From Oscillospiraceae bacterium (GTDB taxonomy: Bacteria; Bacillota_A; Clostridia; Oscillospirales; JAAYXM01), in contig JAFQVE010000471.1 of assembly GCA_017408185.1 (NCBI GenBank), positions 1 to 5,082 of the forward strand: a DNA stretch of 5,082 nucleotides, written 5' to 3'. Position numbers and translations under genes: made by a program. The notes under the pieces are model-generated. The model was not told the origin of the DNA and did not search any database. It saw only the letters and a program-made list of their open reading frames with translations. Below are positions 1 through 5,027 of the stretch, one piece after another (the first letter of the stretch is position 1; the number at the start of each line of letters is the position of its first letter).

Positions 1-359
1 GCAAAAACACGCGCTGCGTCTGCTGTTACCGTGATCTTTCCGCCGATGAGGATGCGCTCGGCACAGTCGGCATTTTTCAGTATACCTTTTGCGCACTCTG
101 CATCTATTTCACCACTTCGGCGCGCAACATAGCATTCGCCTACAAAGGCATCAAGCGGTATGCCTTCAACGGTCTTTCCGTCGGGCAGAAAGTGGAACGG
201 TGCGTCTATATGCGTTCCGTTGTGAACGCACATAGCAAGCTCCGAAAGATTATAAAGCTCACCTGCATCCGTGCTTTTCAGCCTTTTAAGCTGCGGCTTC
301 GGATCTCCCGGATATACATTACAGGAGAGCACCTCTTGAGATATATCGATTATCTTCAT
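1..359 (-). CDS. Cyclase-family (kynurenine formamidase-like) metal-dependent hydrolase, N-terminal part
   Basis: The gene starts at ATG 359-357 and runs off the left edge; 119 residues are present of a family usually a little over 200. The protein opens MKIIDISQEV, has a YPGDPKP segment at residues 16-22 and the family hallmark HNGTHIDAPFHF at 45-56. H46, H50, D52 and H56 there fit the HxGTHxDxPxH metal-binding motif of the PF04199 cyclase/KynB family. Members hydrolyse amides or lactones, such as N-formylkynurenine, with a bound divalent metal in the cytosol; the substrate here cannot be told. Only one base separates its start from the stop of the upstream pyrophosphohydrolase gene, and no good ribosome site precedes it, so translation is probably coupled. 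No tryptophan-catabolism gene is visible, so a kynurenine role is not supported by context. Family assignment is firm, substrate unknown. Confidence 0.85.
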   Translation of the reverse strand, partial: MKIIDISQEVLSCNVYPGDPKPQLKRLKSTDAGELYNLSELAMCVHNGTHIDAPFHFLPDGKTVEGIPLDAFVGECYVARRSGEIDAECAKGILKNADCAERILIGGKITVTADAARVF

Positions 360-360
360 A

Positions 361-687
361 TTACCATCTGTTCATATTGAATTCGTGCTTTTCGCGGTAC
401 GCTTTTTCAAGCTCCTCGGGGGTGATATCGTAGCAGATCAGCACGTCGTTGTAATACATCAGCACGTCGCACATCTCTTCAACGAAGTGTGCGCGTACCT
501 CGGGGTCGCTCATTATTTTTGAAGCGCCCTTTTTCTTTATGATATCGCTGACCTCGGCAACCTCGCCGTGAAGCCACAGAAGCTTTGAGACGGATCTTTC
601 GGGGGAAAGACCGCCCCATCGCTCAAGGTTCTTCTCCTGGAGTACCTTTTGCATTTTCTGCATTTCCGCAAATGTAAGTTCGCTCAT
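361..687 (-). CDS. MazG-like nucleotide pyrophosphohydrolase
   Basis: This 108-residue, all-helical protein fits the single-domain MazG/all-alpha NTP pyrophosphohydrolase group. These enzymes cleave (d)NTPs to NMP and pyrophosphate, often to remove non-canonical nucleotides. The metal-binding pattern is visible as E42-x-x-E45 (in GEVAEVSDI) followed by E71-x-x-D74 (in EEMCDVLMYYND). A conserved-looking C-terminal segment KHEFNMNRW (100-108) closes the protein. The start is set by ribosome site AAGGAGA (698-692), five or so bases before ATG 687-685. It is the first gene of a minus-strand pair with the cyclase-family gene, downstream of a clear promoter at 747-719. Full-length MazG is a tandem two-domain protein, so this is a small MazG-like relative and the symbol mazG is not used. 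Its nucleotide preference cannot be read from sequence. Confidence 0.85.
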   Translation of the reverse strand: MSELTFAEMQKMQKVLQEKNLERWGGLSPERSVSKLLWLHGEVAEVSDIIKKKGASKIMSDPEVRAHFVEEMCDVLMYYNDVLICYDITPEELEKAYREKHEFNMNRW

Positions 688-718
688 ACTATCTCCTTGA
701 TGTGAGGGTGTTTGATTT

Positions 719-747
719 ATATTAACACAAATCTTTGAAAAGGTAAA
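719..747 (-). promoter_or_regulatory. Sigma-A-type promoter for the pyrophosphohydrolase/cyclase pair
   Basis: On the minus strand TTTACC (747-742) and TAATAT (724-719) are separated by exactly 17 bp. Each hexamer matches four of six consensus positions. Transcription would begin near 712, giving a short leader of about 25 nt before the start codon. It lies back to back with the promoter of the FliB-like gene, the two -35 boxes being 11 bp apart. Confidence 0.6.
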
Positions 748-758
748 TAGTATTTCCG

Positions 759-787
759 TTGATTATCGGAAAATTGTGTTGTATAAT
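759..787 (+). promoter_or_regulatory. Sigma-A-type promoter for the FliB-like gene
   Basis: TTGATT (759-764) and a perfect TATAAT (782-787) are spaced by 17 bp. The predicted start near 794 leaves a leader of only about 17 nt before ATG 811, just enough for the ribosome site. This also means a TTG codon at 796 would sit at the very 5' end of the mRNA and is not a credible start. Confidence 0.7.
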
Positions 788-800
788 GAAACAAATTGAC

Positions 801-806
801 GGAGGT
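801..806 (+). promoter_or_regulatory. Ribosome binding site deciding the FliB-like start
   Basis: GGAGGT lies four bases before ATG 811. It supports that start over the in-frame TTG at 796, which would place this site inside the coding sequence. Confidence 0.8.
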
Positions 807-810
807 CATT

Positions 811-1761
811 ATGAAGATATTTGCACCGAATTATTATAAAAGCTTTAAATGCATAGCGGATAAATGCCGCCACAGCTGTTGTATCGGATGGGACGTGTAT
901 GTAGACGAGGACGCGCAGGATAAATACTCGGTTATGGACGGCAGCCTCGGGGAGCGCATAAGAGAAAGCCTTAAAGAAAAGGATGACGGCGTGTGCTTTG
1001 AGATGCGCGAGGACGGCAGATGCCCCTTTTTAAATGCTTGCGGCCTTTGTGACATTATAAGCGAAAAGGGGGATGCGTACATCAGTGAGATCTGCCGTGA
1101 GCATCCGCGGTTTTATAACTTTTTTTCAGACCGTGCGGAGGTTGGACTTGGCATCTCATGCGAGGAGGCGGCAAGGATAGTTTTGTCCTTTGATGGAAAT
1201 TATGAGCTTGCCTGCATCGGGGAGGATGAATGGGAGGCCGAAGAGCCGACAGAGGATGAGCTTGCGATACTCTCAAAGCGCGATGAGCTTATCGGAATAT
1301 TGCAGGGAGAGGGAAATATAGATGAAAGGGTAAAGCGAATGCTTCTCTCGGCGGGTGCATCTGTTCCGAATCGCGGTATTGACGAGTGGTATGAGGTGCT
1401 TTCCGATCTTGAACGGCTTGACGCTCTGTGGGGCAATTATCTTGATATGCTTTTAATCACATCTGATGATGAATGCCAAGCTGATCTTGAAAAGCCGCTT
1501 GAAAACCTGATCGTGTATTTTGTATACCGCCACGTTTCCGCCGCGCCCGATAAGGATGATATTGCGTGCAGGGCCGCATTTGCATATCTCGGTTACCGTG
1601 TAATATCCGCTATGTGTGCGGCAAAAAAGAAAAAGGACGGCAAATGCGACTTTGCCGACCTTTGTGAATTTGCGCGTGCCTACAGCACGGAGATTGAATA
1701 TTCGGAGGAGAATACAGAGCTGCTTCTCGAATTGATGCGCCGCCTCAGTTCAGCTCTTTGA
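811..1761 (+). CDS. FliB-like (flagellin lysine N-methylase family) cysteine-rich protein
   Basis: This 316-residue protein matches the FliB family in its cysteine architecture. It starts MKIFAPNYYKSFKCIADKCR and has C14, C19, C23, C24 in CxxxxCxxxCCIGWDV, then C71, C77, C80 in CPFLNACGLC, then C95 in ICREHPRF and C117. The C-terminal part has YFVYRHVSAA (236-245) and YSTEIEYSEEN (291-301), both typical of the family's distal region. Salmonella FliB methylates flagellin lysines and carries a [4Fe-4S] cluster; the conserved cysteines here are consistent with a metal cluster. It is shorter than the roughly 400 residues of Salmonella FliB, mostly in the middle. Flagellar genes are absent from the window and such homologues are common in non-motile Firmicutes, so flagellin as the substrate is doubtful. 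Transcribed from its own promoter; its last 17 bp overlap the convergent SGNH gene. Confidence 0.8.
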   Translation: MKIFAPNYYKSFKCIADKCRHSCCIGWDVYVDEDAQDKYSVMDGSLGERIRESLKEKDDGVCFEMREDGRCPFLNACGLCDIISEKGDAYISEICREHPRFYNFFSDRAEVGLGISCEEAARIVLSFDGNYELACIGEDEWEAEEPTEDELAILSKRDELIGILQGEGNIDERVKRMLLSAGASVPNRGIDEWYEVLSDLERLDALWGNYLDMLLITSDDECQADLEKPLENLIVYFVYRHVSAAPDKDDIACRAAFAYLGYRVISAMCAAKKKKDGKCDFADLCEFARAYSTEIEYSEENTELLLELMRRLSSAL

Positions 1762-2341
1762 GTATGGCTTCCGTTACCGCCTTTGCAAGTATCTCAGAGC
1801 CTTCCTTGCCGAAATGCACCCAATCGCAATGCAGGGAAGCATCTATGCCGTTGCTGACGGTGTAAAGATCGTTAACAGTAACGCCAAGCTCATCCATAAG
1901 CGCCCTTGCGGCACCGTTGTATCGCTCGATATCTGCGTTAAAGCGGCAGAAATCGGGCGATGCTTTTTCTTCGAGTATCGATGTGGAGAGGGCAAAGATG
2001 ATCTTTGCCTCCGGGAATAGCTTTCTGAGCATTGCGTGTATTCTTCTTAGATAATAAACGTATATATCGCACGGGGTAAGCGGCTCATCGCCGTTGAGGC
2101 GCAGTACGTCCCATAGACCGTTGTTCCAATGGATGAGATCTATCTTGATATCTTCTTTTTTCAGACGCTTTGCCCAATCATAGAGCGCACGCAGAGTATA
2201 CTCCGCAAATCGGCAGTTCTCGTTTGGGTAATATACGTTTGCCTTGCCATCAAGCATTTCTTTAACGTATATTCCGTATCCGGGGCTTACCGTGCCCGCA
2301 CCAAAGCGTATGGAATCACCTATAAGGAATACGTTTTTCAT
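1745..2341 (-). CDS. SGNH/GDSL-family hydrolase
   Basis: This 198-residue protein has the SGNH hydrolase blocks in order. Block I is FLIGDSIRFG with nucleophile S10, HWNNGLWD (71-78) supplies the block III asparagine, and DWVHF (173-177) supplies the D173/H176 pair of block V. The family uses a Ser-His-Asp system to hydrolyse ester bonds, for instance acetyl groups on sugars or acyl chains; the substrate here is unknown. There is no signal peptide, so a cytosolic enzyme is expected. ATG 2341-2339 is preceded by AAGGAGG (2356-2350), which lies inside the last codons of the upstream membrane-protein gene. The two genes are three bases apart and must be co-transcribed. Its 3' end overlaps that of the FliB-like gene by 17 bp. 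Confidence 0.85.
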   Translation of the reverse strand: MKNVFLIGDSIRFGAGTVSPGYGIYVKEMLDGKANVYYPNENCRFAEYTLRALYDWAKRLKKEDIKIDLIHWNNGLWDVLRLNGDEPLTPCDIYVYYLRRIHAMLRKLFPEAKIIFALSTSILEEKASPDFCRFNADIERYNGAARALMDELGVTVNDLYTVSNGIDASLHCDWVHFGKEGSEILAKAVTEAILKELN

Positions 2342-2344
2342 TCT

Positions 2345-2638
2345 TTATGCCTCCTTTTTATCAAGCTTTCTGTTACGGAAATACAGCGCAAGGTCCGCCG
2401 ATACCATCAGAAGGTTGATAAAGTAGAATATAAGAACGTACCATTTCTCGGAAAAAGATGCCATATATGCTTCATTTGCAAATTTGGATGCGATACCCGC
2501 TATGTAACCGAATATGATAAAGCACAGAAAGCCTGCGCTCTTTCCCTTGGCGGTGCGTGCCTTATATGACTTCACAACATTCAGCGGCCACGAAGCACCG
2601 AAGCTGAGTATCATAATTATTTCAAGAATCTCCGACAT
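2345..2638 (-). CDS. Small PQ-loop/SemiSWEET-like membrane protein
   Basis: This 97-residue protein has three predicted membrane helices (about 4-22, 35-52 and 66-87) and a basic tail, RNRKLDKK. The first helix and loop read SWPLNVVKSYKARTAKGKS (16-34), resembling the PQ-loop pattern (proline in helix 1, basic loop, G-x-S) though the glutamine is replaced by leucine. N75 in helix 3 sits where SemiSWEETs carry a conserved asparagine. SemiSWEETs form dimers that move sugars across the cytoplasmic membrane; transport by this protein is inference. GGAGGT (2650-2645) precedes ATG 2638-2636 by six bases. It is the first gene of an operon with the SGNH hydrolase, under the divergent promoter at 2795-2767 with a leader of about 120 nt. 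Many relatives would be annotated simply as hypothetical membrane proteins. Confidence 0.65.
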   Translation of the reverse strand: MSEILEIIMILSFGASWPLNVVKSYKARTAKGKSAGFLCFIIFGYIAGIASKFANEAYMASFSEKWYVLIFYFINLLMVSADLALYFRNRKLDKKEA

Positions 2639-2695
2639 GGCTTTACCTCCATATAGCGTAATAAAAGCGTTAGCCGATTAAAGATGTACAGATTT

Positions 2696-2711
2696 CTGAG
2701 ATATATCTGAG
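2696..2711. repeat. Imperfect palindrome in the leader of the PQ-loop gene
   Basis: CTGAGATATATCTGAG has a perfect 10-bp dyad core, AGATATATCT, and two more outer pairs after one mismatch. The word TCTGAG also occurs twice in direct repeat 11 bases apart. It lies about 50 bp downstream of the predicted minus-strand transcription start, where a repressor could act as a roadblock. A site function is inference; AT-rich dyads of this size also arise by chance. Confidence 0.3.
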
Positions 2712-2742
2712 TTTAGATCATCACGTTTGTTTGTTTTTGCTA

Positions 2743-2771
2743 TTGCGAAATCAACATCATAGGTTTATAAT
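2743..2771 (+). promoter_or_regulatory. Promoter for the DMT permease gene
   Basis: TTGCGA (2743-2748) and a perfect TATAAT (2766-2771) are 17 bp apart. The predicted start is near 2778, giving a leader of about 69 nt. The -10 box overlaps the -10 box of the minus-strand promoter by five bases. Confidence 0.65.
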
Positions 2772-2795
2772 AGCACATAAATGCCTGTATTACAA
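2767..2795 (-). promoter_or_regulatory. Divergent promoter for the PQ-loop/SGNH operon
   Basis: On the minus strand TTGTAA (2795-2790) and TATTAT (2772-2767) are 17 bp apart. A TG dinucleotide one base upstream of the -10 box makes an extended -10. The start is predicted near 2760, about 18 bp from the plus-strand start, so only one polymerase could occupy this element at a time. Confidence 0.6.
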
Positions 2796-2832
2796 TAGAT
2801 TGATGCGGTTATCATTAAAATTGTTTTTTCAT

Positions 2833-2838
2833 AAGGAG
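2833..2838 (+). promoter_or_regulatory. Ribosome binding site deciding the permease GTG start
   Basis: AAGGAG lies eight bases before GTG 2847. A TAA in the same frame at 2832-2834 rules out any earlier start, and the next in-frame ATG would delete the first membrane helix, so GTG is the start. Confidence 0.75.
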
Positions 2839-2846
2839 AAAACAGC

Positions 2847-3728
2847 GTGACGTTTTTTATTATTTTTTCACTTTGTATTCTTGCCGCAACCAAGGTGCTG
2901 ACACAAAGCCGCTATGCGAAGAAAAACACCAAGGGTATCGCGGATTCAGCTATGTTCAATGCATTGGTCTTCGCAACTATGGGGCTTATCGCATTTCTTC
3001 TTTCGGATATCAGCGAGATAGACCTTTCGCTCTTTGTCGGGGCGGCGTTCTTCGGCTTTTTCAATGTTTCCTTTCAAATGCTGTATCAGATCGCGCTCTC
3101 CTGCGGGCCGACGTCCATCACGGCGCTGATAGCGAGCCTTGCTTCGATAGTTCCGCTTATAGCCTCCGCGGTTTTTTATAAGGAGCCGCTCAGTCCCGTC
3201 AATCTTGTAGGTGTTGTTCTGATAATTGTTACACTCGTAATAAACGCGGATATAAAAAGGGACATCGGAGAGGGGAAGCCAAAAAACGTAAGCAGAAAAT
3301 GGTTCTTGCTTATTATGCTTGCATTCTGCGGAAACAGCCTTGGGATGATCTCTCAGCAGCTGTATGCAAAAACAACGGGAGCGACAAGCTCCTCGGCTTT
3401 TGTTGCGTGCTCTTCCTGCGTTGCATCCGTTGTCGCACTTGCTGTTTACGGAGTGCTGCGCATAAAAGGGGAGAGAATGTCCTATAAGCTCACTCCGATG
3501 AAGCTGTTGCCCTGCGTTGCTGTGGGTGCTGTGCTCGGCGTGTTTCAGATAATCCACACATATGCAATGTCCGTAATACCCGGCACGGTGCTCTTTCCCA
3601 CCTACAGCGCTGGAGCTACGATAGCGATAGCACTTGGCAGTACTTTGGTATTCAGGGAAAGGCTTTCGCGCGCACAGTGCTTCAGCCTCATTTTCGGCAT
3701 CGCCGCAATTGTCTTAATAAATATATAA
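2847..3728 (+). CDS. EamA/DMT-superfamily permease
   Basis: This 293-residue, highly hydrophobic protein has the drug/metabolite transporter layout of ten helices in two EamA repeats. The end of the first repeat is seen as ALIASLASIVPLIASAVFYK (93-112) with the EPLSPVNLVGVVLIIVTLVI helix after it. The end of the second is STLVFRERLSRAQCFSLIFG (265-284), which keeps the characteristic acidic residue after each 'F(Y/R)' turn. A basic hydrophilic linker (about 136-151) separates the halves. Such proteins exchange or export small metabolites or amino acids across the cytoplasmic membrane; the substrate cannot be inferred. It starts at GTG. The gene has its own promoter, shared in symmetric form with the PQ-loop operon. 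No terminator with a T-tract follows: the IS element begins about 23 bp after the stop, so its transcripts probably read into the IS. Confidence 0.85.
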   Translation: MTFFIIFSLCILAATKVLTQSRYAKKNTKGIADSAMFNALVFATMGLIAFLLSDISEIDLSLFVGAAFFGFFNVSFQMLYQIALSCGPTSITALIASLASIVPLIASAVFYKEPLSPVNLVGVVLIIVTLVINADIKRDIGEGKPKNVSRKWFLLIMLAFCGNSLGMISQQLYAKTTGATSSSAFVACSSCVASVVALAVYGVLRIKGERMSYKLTPMKLLPCVAVGAVLGVFQIIHTYAMSVIPGTVLFPTYSAGATIAIALGSTLVFRERLSRAQCFSLIFGIAAIVLINI

Positions 3729-3751
3729 TCTATAGAAAGGGTTCGAGGATT

Positions 3752-3808
3752 TGAACCGATCCGTTAAAAACGGACAGTGACAAAAAAGACCTCCTATGGT
3801 AGAATTAA
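3752..3808. repeat. Left terminal inverted repeat (IRL) of the IS3-family element
   Basis: The inner 39 bp (3770-3808) pair with 5028-5064 with only two single-base indels and one substitution or so near the inner edge. The left copy has an extra G at 3779 and an extra C at 3793/3794. The outer 18 bp are divergent apart from the terminal TG and a few positions. The two extra bases have consequences: the G completes a GTGACA -35 box, and the C gives a 17-bp promoter spacer and a full anti-Shine-Dalgarno CCTCC. Confidence 0.8.
3777..3805 (+). promoter_or_regulatory. Transposase promoter inside the left inverted repeat
   Basis: GTGACA (3777-3782) and TAGAAT (3800-3805) are spaced by exactly 17 bp, each matching five of six consensus positions. 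Transcription is predicted to begin near 3812, in the loop of the hairpin described next. A transcript from this promoter therefore lacks the 5' hairpin arm and exposes the orfA ribosome site. Transposase bound to the end would also cover this promoter. Confidence 0.65.
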
Positions 3809-3833
3809 GAAAACTACCATAGGAGGATTTTTT
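3782..3833 (+). promoter_or_regulatory. Hairpin sequestering the orfA ribosome binding site
   Basis: CCTCCTATGGTAG (3790-3802) is a perfect complement of CTACCATAGGAGG (3814-3826), with an 11-nt loop. Below this 13-bp stem a small GA/A internal loop leads to six further A-T pairs (3782-3787 with 3828-3833). The 3' arm contains the GGAGG of orfA (3822-3826), seven bases before ATG 3834. Folding would bury both the ribosome site and the bases next to the start. The hairpin can form only in RNA started upstream of 3790. The 3' arm is also a third copy of the terminal repeat, in the orientation of the right end. Confidence 0.75.
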
Positions 3834-4169
3834 ATGCCAAGAGAATACAGACGAATGTTAGACTGTGAAGATGAGATATTAAAAATGCGCGAGGAAGGAA
3901 AAACAAAGCGCGAAATATGCGAAGCATTTGGTTTTACAATGAAGCAAATGAGCAATTTTGTAACAAGGCACAATTCTCGTCAACGCAAACTTGCCGCAGG
4001 CATAGCAATAAAGAAGAAAGGCAGACCACCAAAAGATTACGTTGTCAGCGAGCAAGCCAAGGTTGCAGAATTGAGATACATGCTTGCTCGCAAGGATGCC
4101 AAGATAAAAAGTTTGCAAATGGAAAACGAACTGATGCGGGATTTTCTCTCGCTCACAGAAAGGAAGTGA
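3834..4169 (+). CDS. IS3-family OrfA (transposase DNA-binding subunit)
   Basis: This 111-residue basic protein has a helix-turn-helix at about 13-45 (ILKMREEGKTKREICEAFGF and following). A basic linker (KKKGRPPK, 60-67) and a C-terminal heptad-rich helix (about 75-108, EQAKVAELRYML...) come next; in the IS3 family such a helix mediates OrfA/OrfAB multimerisation. It binds the element ends and modulates transposition with OrfB. The start is ATG 3834, after GGAGG at 3822-3826; an upstream in-frame GTG at 3777 lies inside the promoter and terminal repeat and is rejected. The stop TGA (4167-4169) overlaps GTG 4166 of orfB in a GTGA junction. A possible slip site, A-AAA-AG at 4106-4111, lies upstream in the zone open in both frames but is not the usual A-AAA-AAG heptamer. 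Confidence 0.85.
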   Translation: MPREYRRMLDCEDEILKMREEGKTKREICEAFGFTMKQMSNFVTRHNSRQRKLAAGIAIKKKGRPPKDYVVSEQAKVAELRYMLARKDAKIKSLQMENELMRDFLSLTERK

Positions 4170-5020
4170 GAATAAGCGTAAAATATATGGTAATTTATCG
4201 CCATAAGGATAAGTATTCAATCAGTGAAATGTGCCGGTTCTTCGAGGTGTCAAGAAGTGGCTACTATGACTATGTCAAAAGAATGAATGAACCTGCATGG
4301 GATCTGCCTCTTGCTAACAAGATCAAGGAATGCCAGGATAAGTGCGGAAAAACCTATGGTTATCGTCGAGTACACATTTGGTTAGAGCGTAACGGCATAT
4401 ATAAAAACCCAAAAACAATCCTAAGAATCATGCAAAAATACAATTTGCTTTCAGTTGTCAGAAGACGTAGATTCTACAAATACGGCGAACATTTACATAA
4501 ATACAATAACATTTGGAAGCAGAACTTCAAAGCAGACAGACCGAATCAAAAGTGGGCAACGGATATCTCGTACATACACACAAAACAAGGCGTTCTGTAT
4601 CTTTCGATCATTAGAGATCTGTATGACAACAGTATTGTTGCATACAAGACCGGAACACAACAAACCGTTAATCTGGTGTTGGACACCATTAAAGCAGCAA
4701 AGAGAAAAGAGAAAGTCACTGCAGAGTTGCAGCTCCACAGTGACCAAGGCTTTCAATATACTTCACACGCATATTTTAAGCTAACACAATTTTACAACAT
4801 AACTCCGTCAATGTCAAGTAAGGGAAATCCTTATGACAATGCTATGGCGGAAAATTTCTTCTCGATTCTCAAAACCGAGTGCATTTACCGCGTGAAACTG
4901 AAAACCTATGAGGAGGCTCGCCTCCTCATAGGTGAGTACATTCGCTTCTACAACAACGATCGTATCCAAACTAAAACAAAACTGACTCCGCTTGAAAAAC
5001 GAAGTCAGTATGTTGCTTAG
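4166..5020 (+). CDS. IS3-family OrfB (DDE integrase/transposase catalytic subunit)
   Basis: From GTG 4166 the product has 284 residues. An HTH-like N-terminal segment (YSISEMCRFFEVSRSGYY, 17-34) and HTH_21-type region (KTYGYRRVHIWLERNGI, 62-78) precede the rve integrase core. Catalytic residues are D133 (WATDISYI), D193 (LHSDQGFQYTS) and E229 (NPYDNAMAENFF), with 35 residues between the second D and E, the DD(35)E pattern of IS3. YIRFYNNDRIQTKTKLTP (258-275) is the usual family end. The reading frame is -1 relative to orfA. It overlaps the orfA stop by four bases with AAAGGA just ahead, suggesting reinitiation, while ATG 4187 is the alternative start (277 residues). An OrfAB fusion by -1 frameshifting remains possible. 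All catalytic residues and the full frame are intact, so the element looks active. A 30-bp palindrome is embedded near the 3' end. Confidence 0.88.
   Translation: MRISVKYMVIYRHKDKYSISEMCRFFEVSRSGYYDYVKRMNEPAWDLPLANKIKECQDKCGKTYGYRRVHIWLERNGIYKNPKTILRIMQKYNLLSVVRRRRFYKYGEHLHKYNNIWKQNFKADRPNQKWATDISYIHTKQGVLYLSIIRDLYDNSIVAYKTGTQQTVNLVLDTIKAAKRKEKVTAELQLHSDQGFQYTSHAYFKLTQFYNITPSMSSKGNPYDNAMAENFFSILKTECIYRVKLKTYEEARLLIGEYIRFYNNDRIQTKTKLTPLEKRSQYVA
4904..4933. repeat. Perfect 14-bp palindrome inside orfB
   Basis: ACCTATGAGGAGGC (4904-4917) is followed after only TC by its exact complement GCCTCCTCATAGGT (4920-4933). In RNA it would form a 13-bp, GC-rich stem closed by a CTCG tetraloop. It lies in the codons for TYEEARLLIG of the transposase, about 90 bp before the stop. 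No T-tract follows, so it is not a standard terminator. Its arms (CCTCCTCATAGGT) partly resemble the terminal-repeat word CCTCCTATGGT. Confidence 0.8.
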
Positions 5021-5027
5021 CATTTAT

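Noticed and set aside
192..380. 62-codon plus-strand frame over the cyclase gene
   Set aside because: It is antisense to a clearly recognised family protein and has no ribosome site.
796..810. TTG start extending the FliB-like protein by five residues
   Set aside because: The ribosome site GGAGGT lies inside this stretch and the predicted transcript starts at about 794; ATG 811 gives the normal family N-terminus.
2129..2569. 146-codon plus-strand frame antisense to the SGNH and PQ-loop genes
   Set aside because: No ribosome site and no recognisable protein; the minus-strand genes have clear motifs and start signals.
2946..3557. 203-codon minus-strand frame antisense to the permease
   Set aside because: Its composition (rich in Arg, His, Cys) is typical of a frame shadowing a hydrophobic membrane protein, and no start signal is seen.
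3740..3757. tRNA T-arm-like sequence (GGATTTGAACC, which reads as GGTTCAAATCC on the minus strand)
   Set aside because: The flanking five bases do not form a T-stem, there is no CCA end or acceptor stem, and no anticodon arm is present.
3777..3833. GTG start extending OrfA by 19 residues
   Set aside because: It coincides with the -35 box and the terminal repeat; GGAGG and ATG 3834 give a proper start.
3917..4165. Long N-terminal extension of orfB inside orfA
   Set aside because: This is simply the -1 frame left open across orfA, as needed for possible frameshifting; it encodes no recognisable domain.
4981..5009. ACTGACT/AGTCAGT dyad near the orfB stop as a terminator
   Set aside because: Only a 7-bp stem with a 15-nt loop, located inside coding sequence and with no T-tract after it.
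4814..5023. Minus-strand frame showing YEEASLLIG, seemingly similar to OrfB
   Set aside because: The similarity is produced by the palindrome at 4904-4933 being read on both strands; it is not an independent gene.
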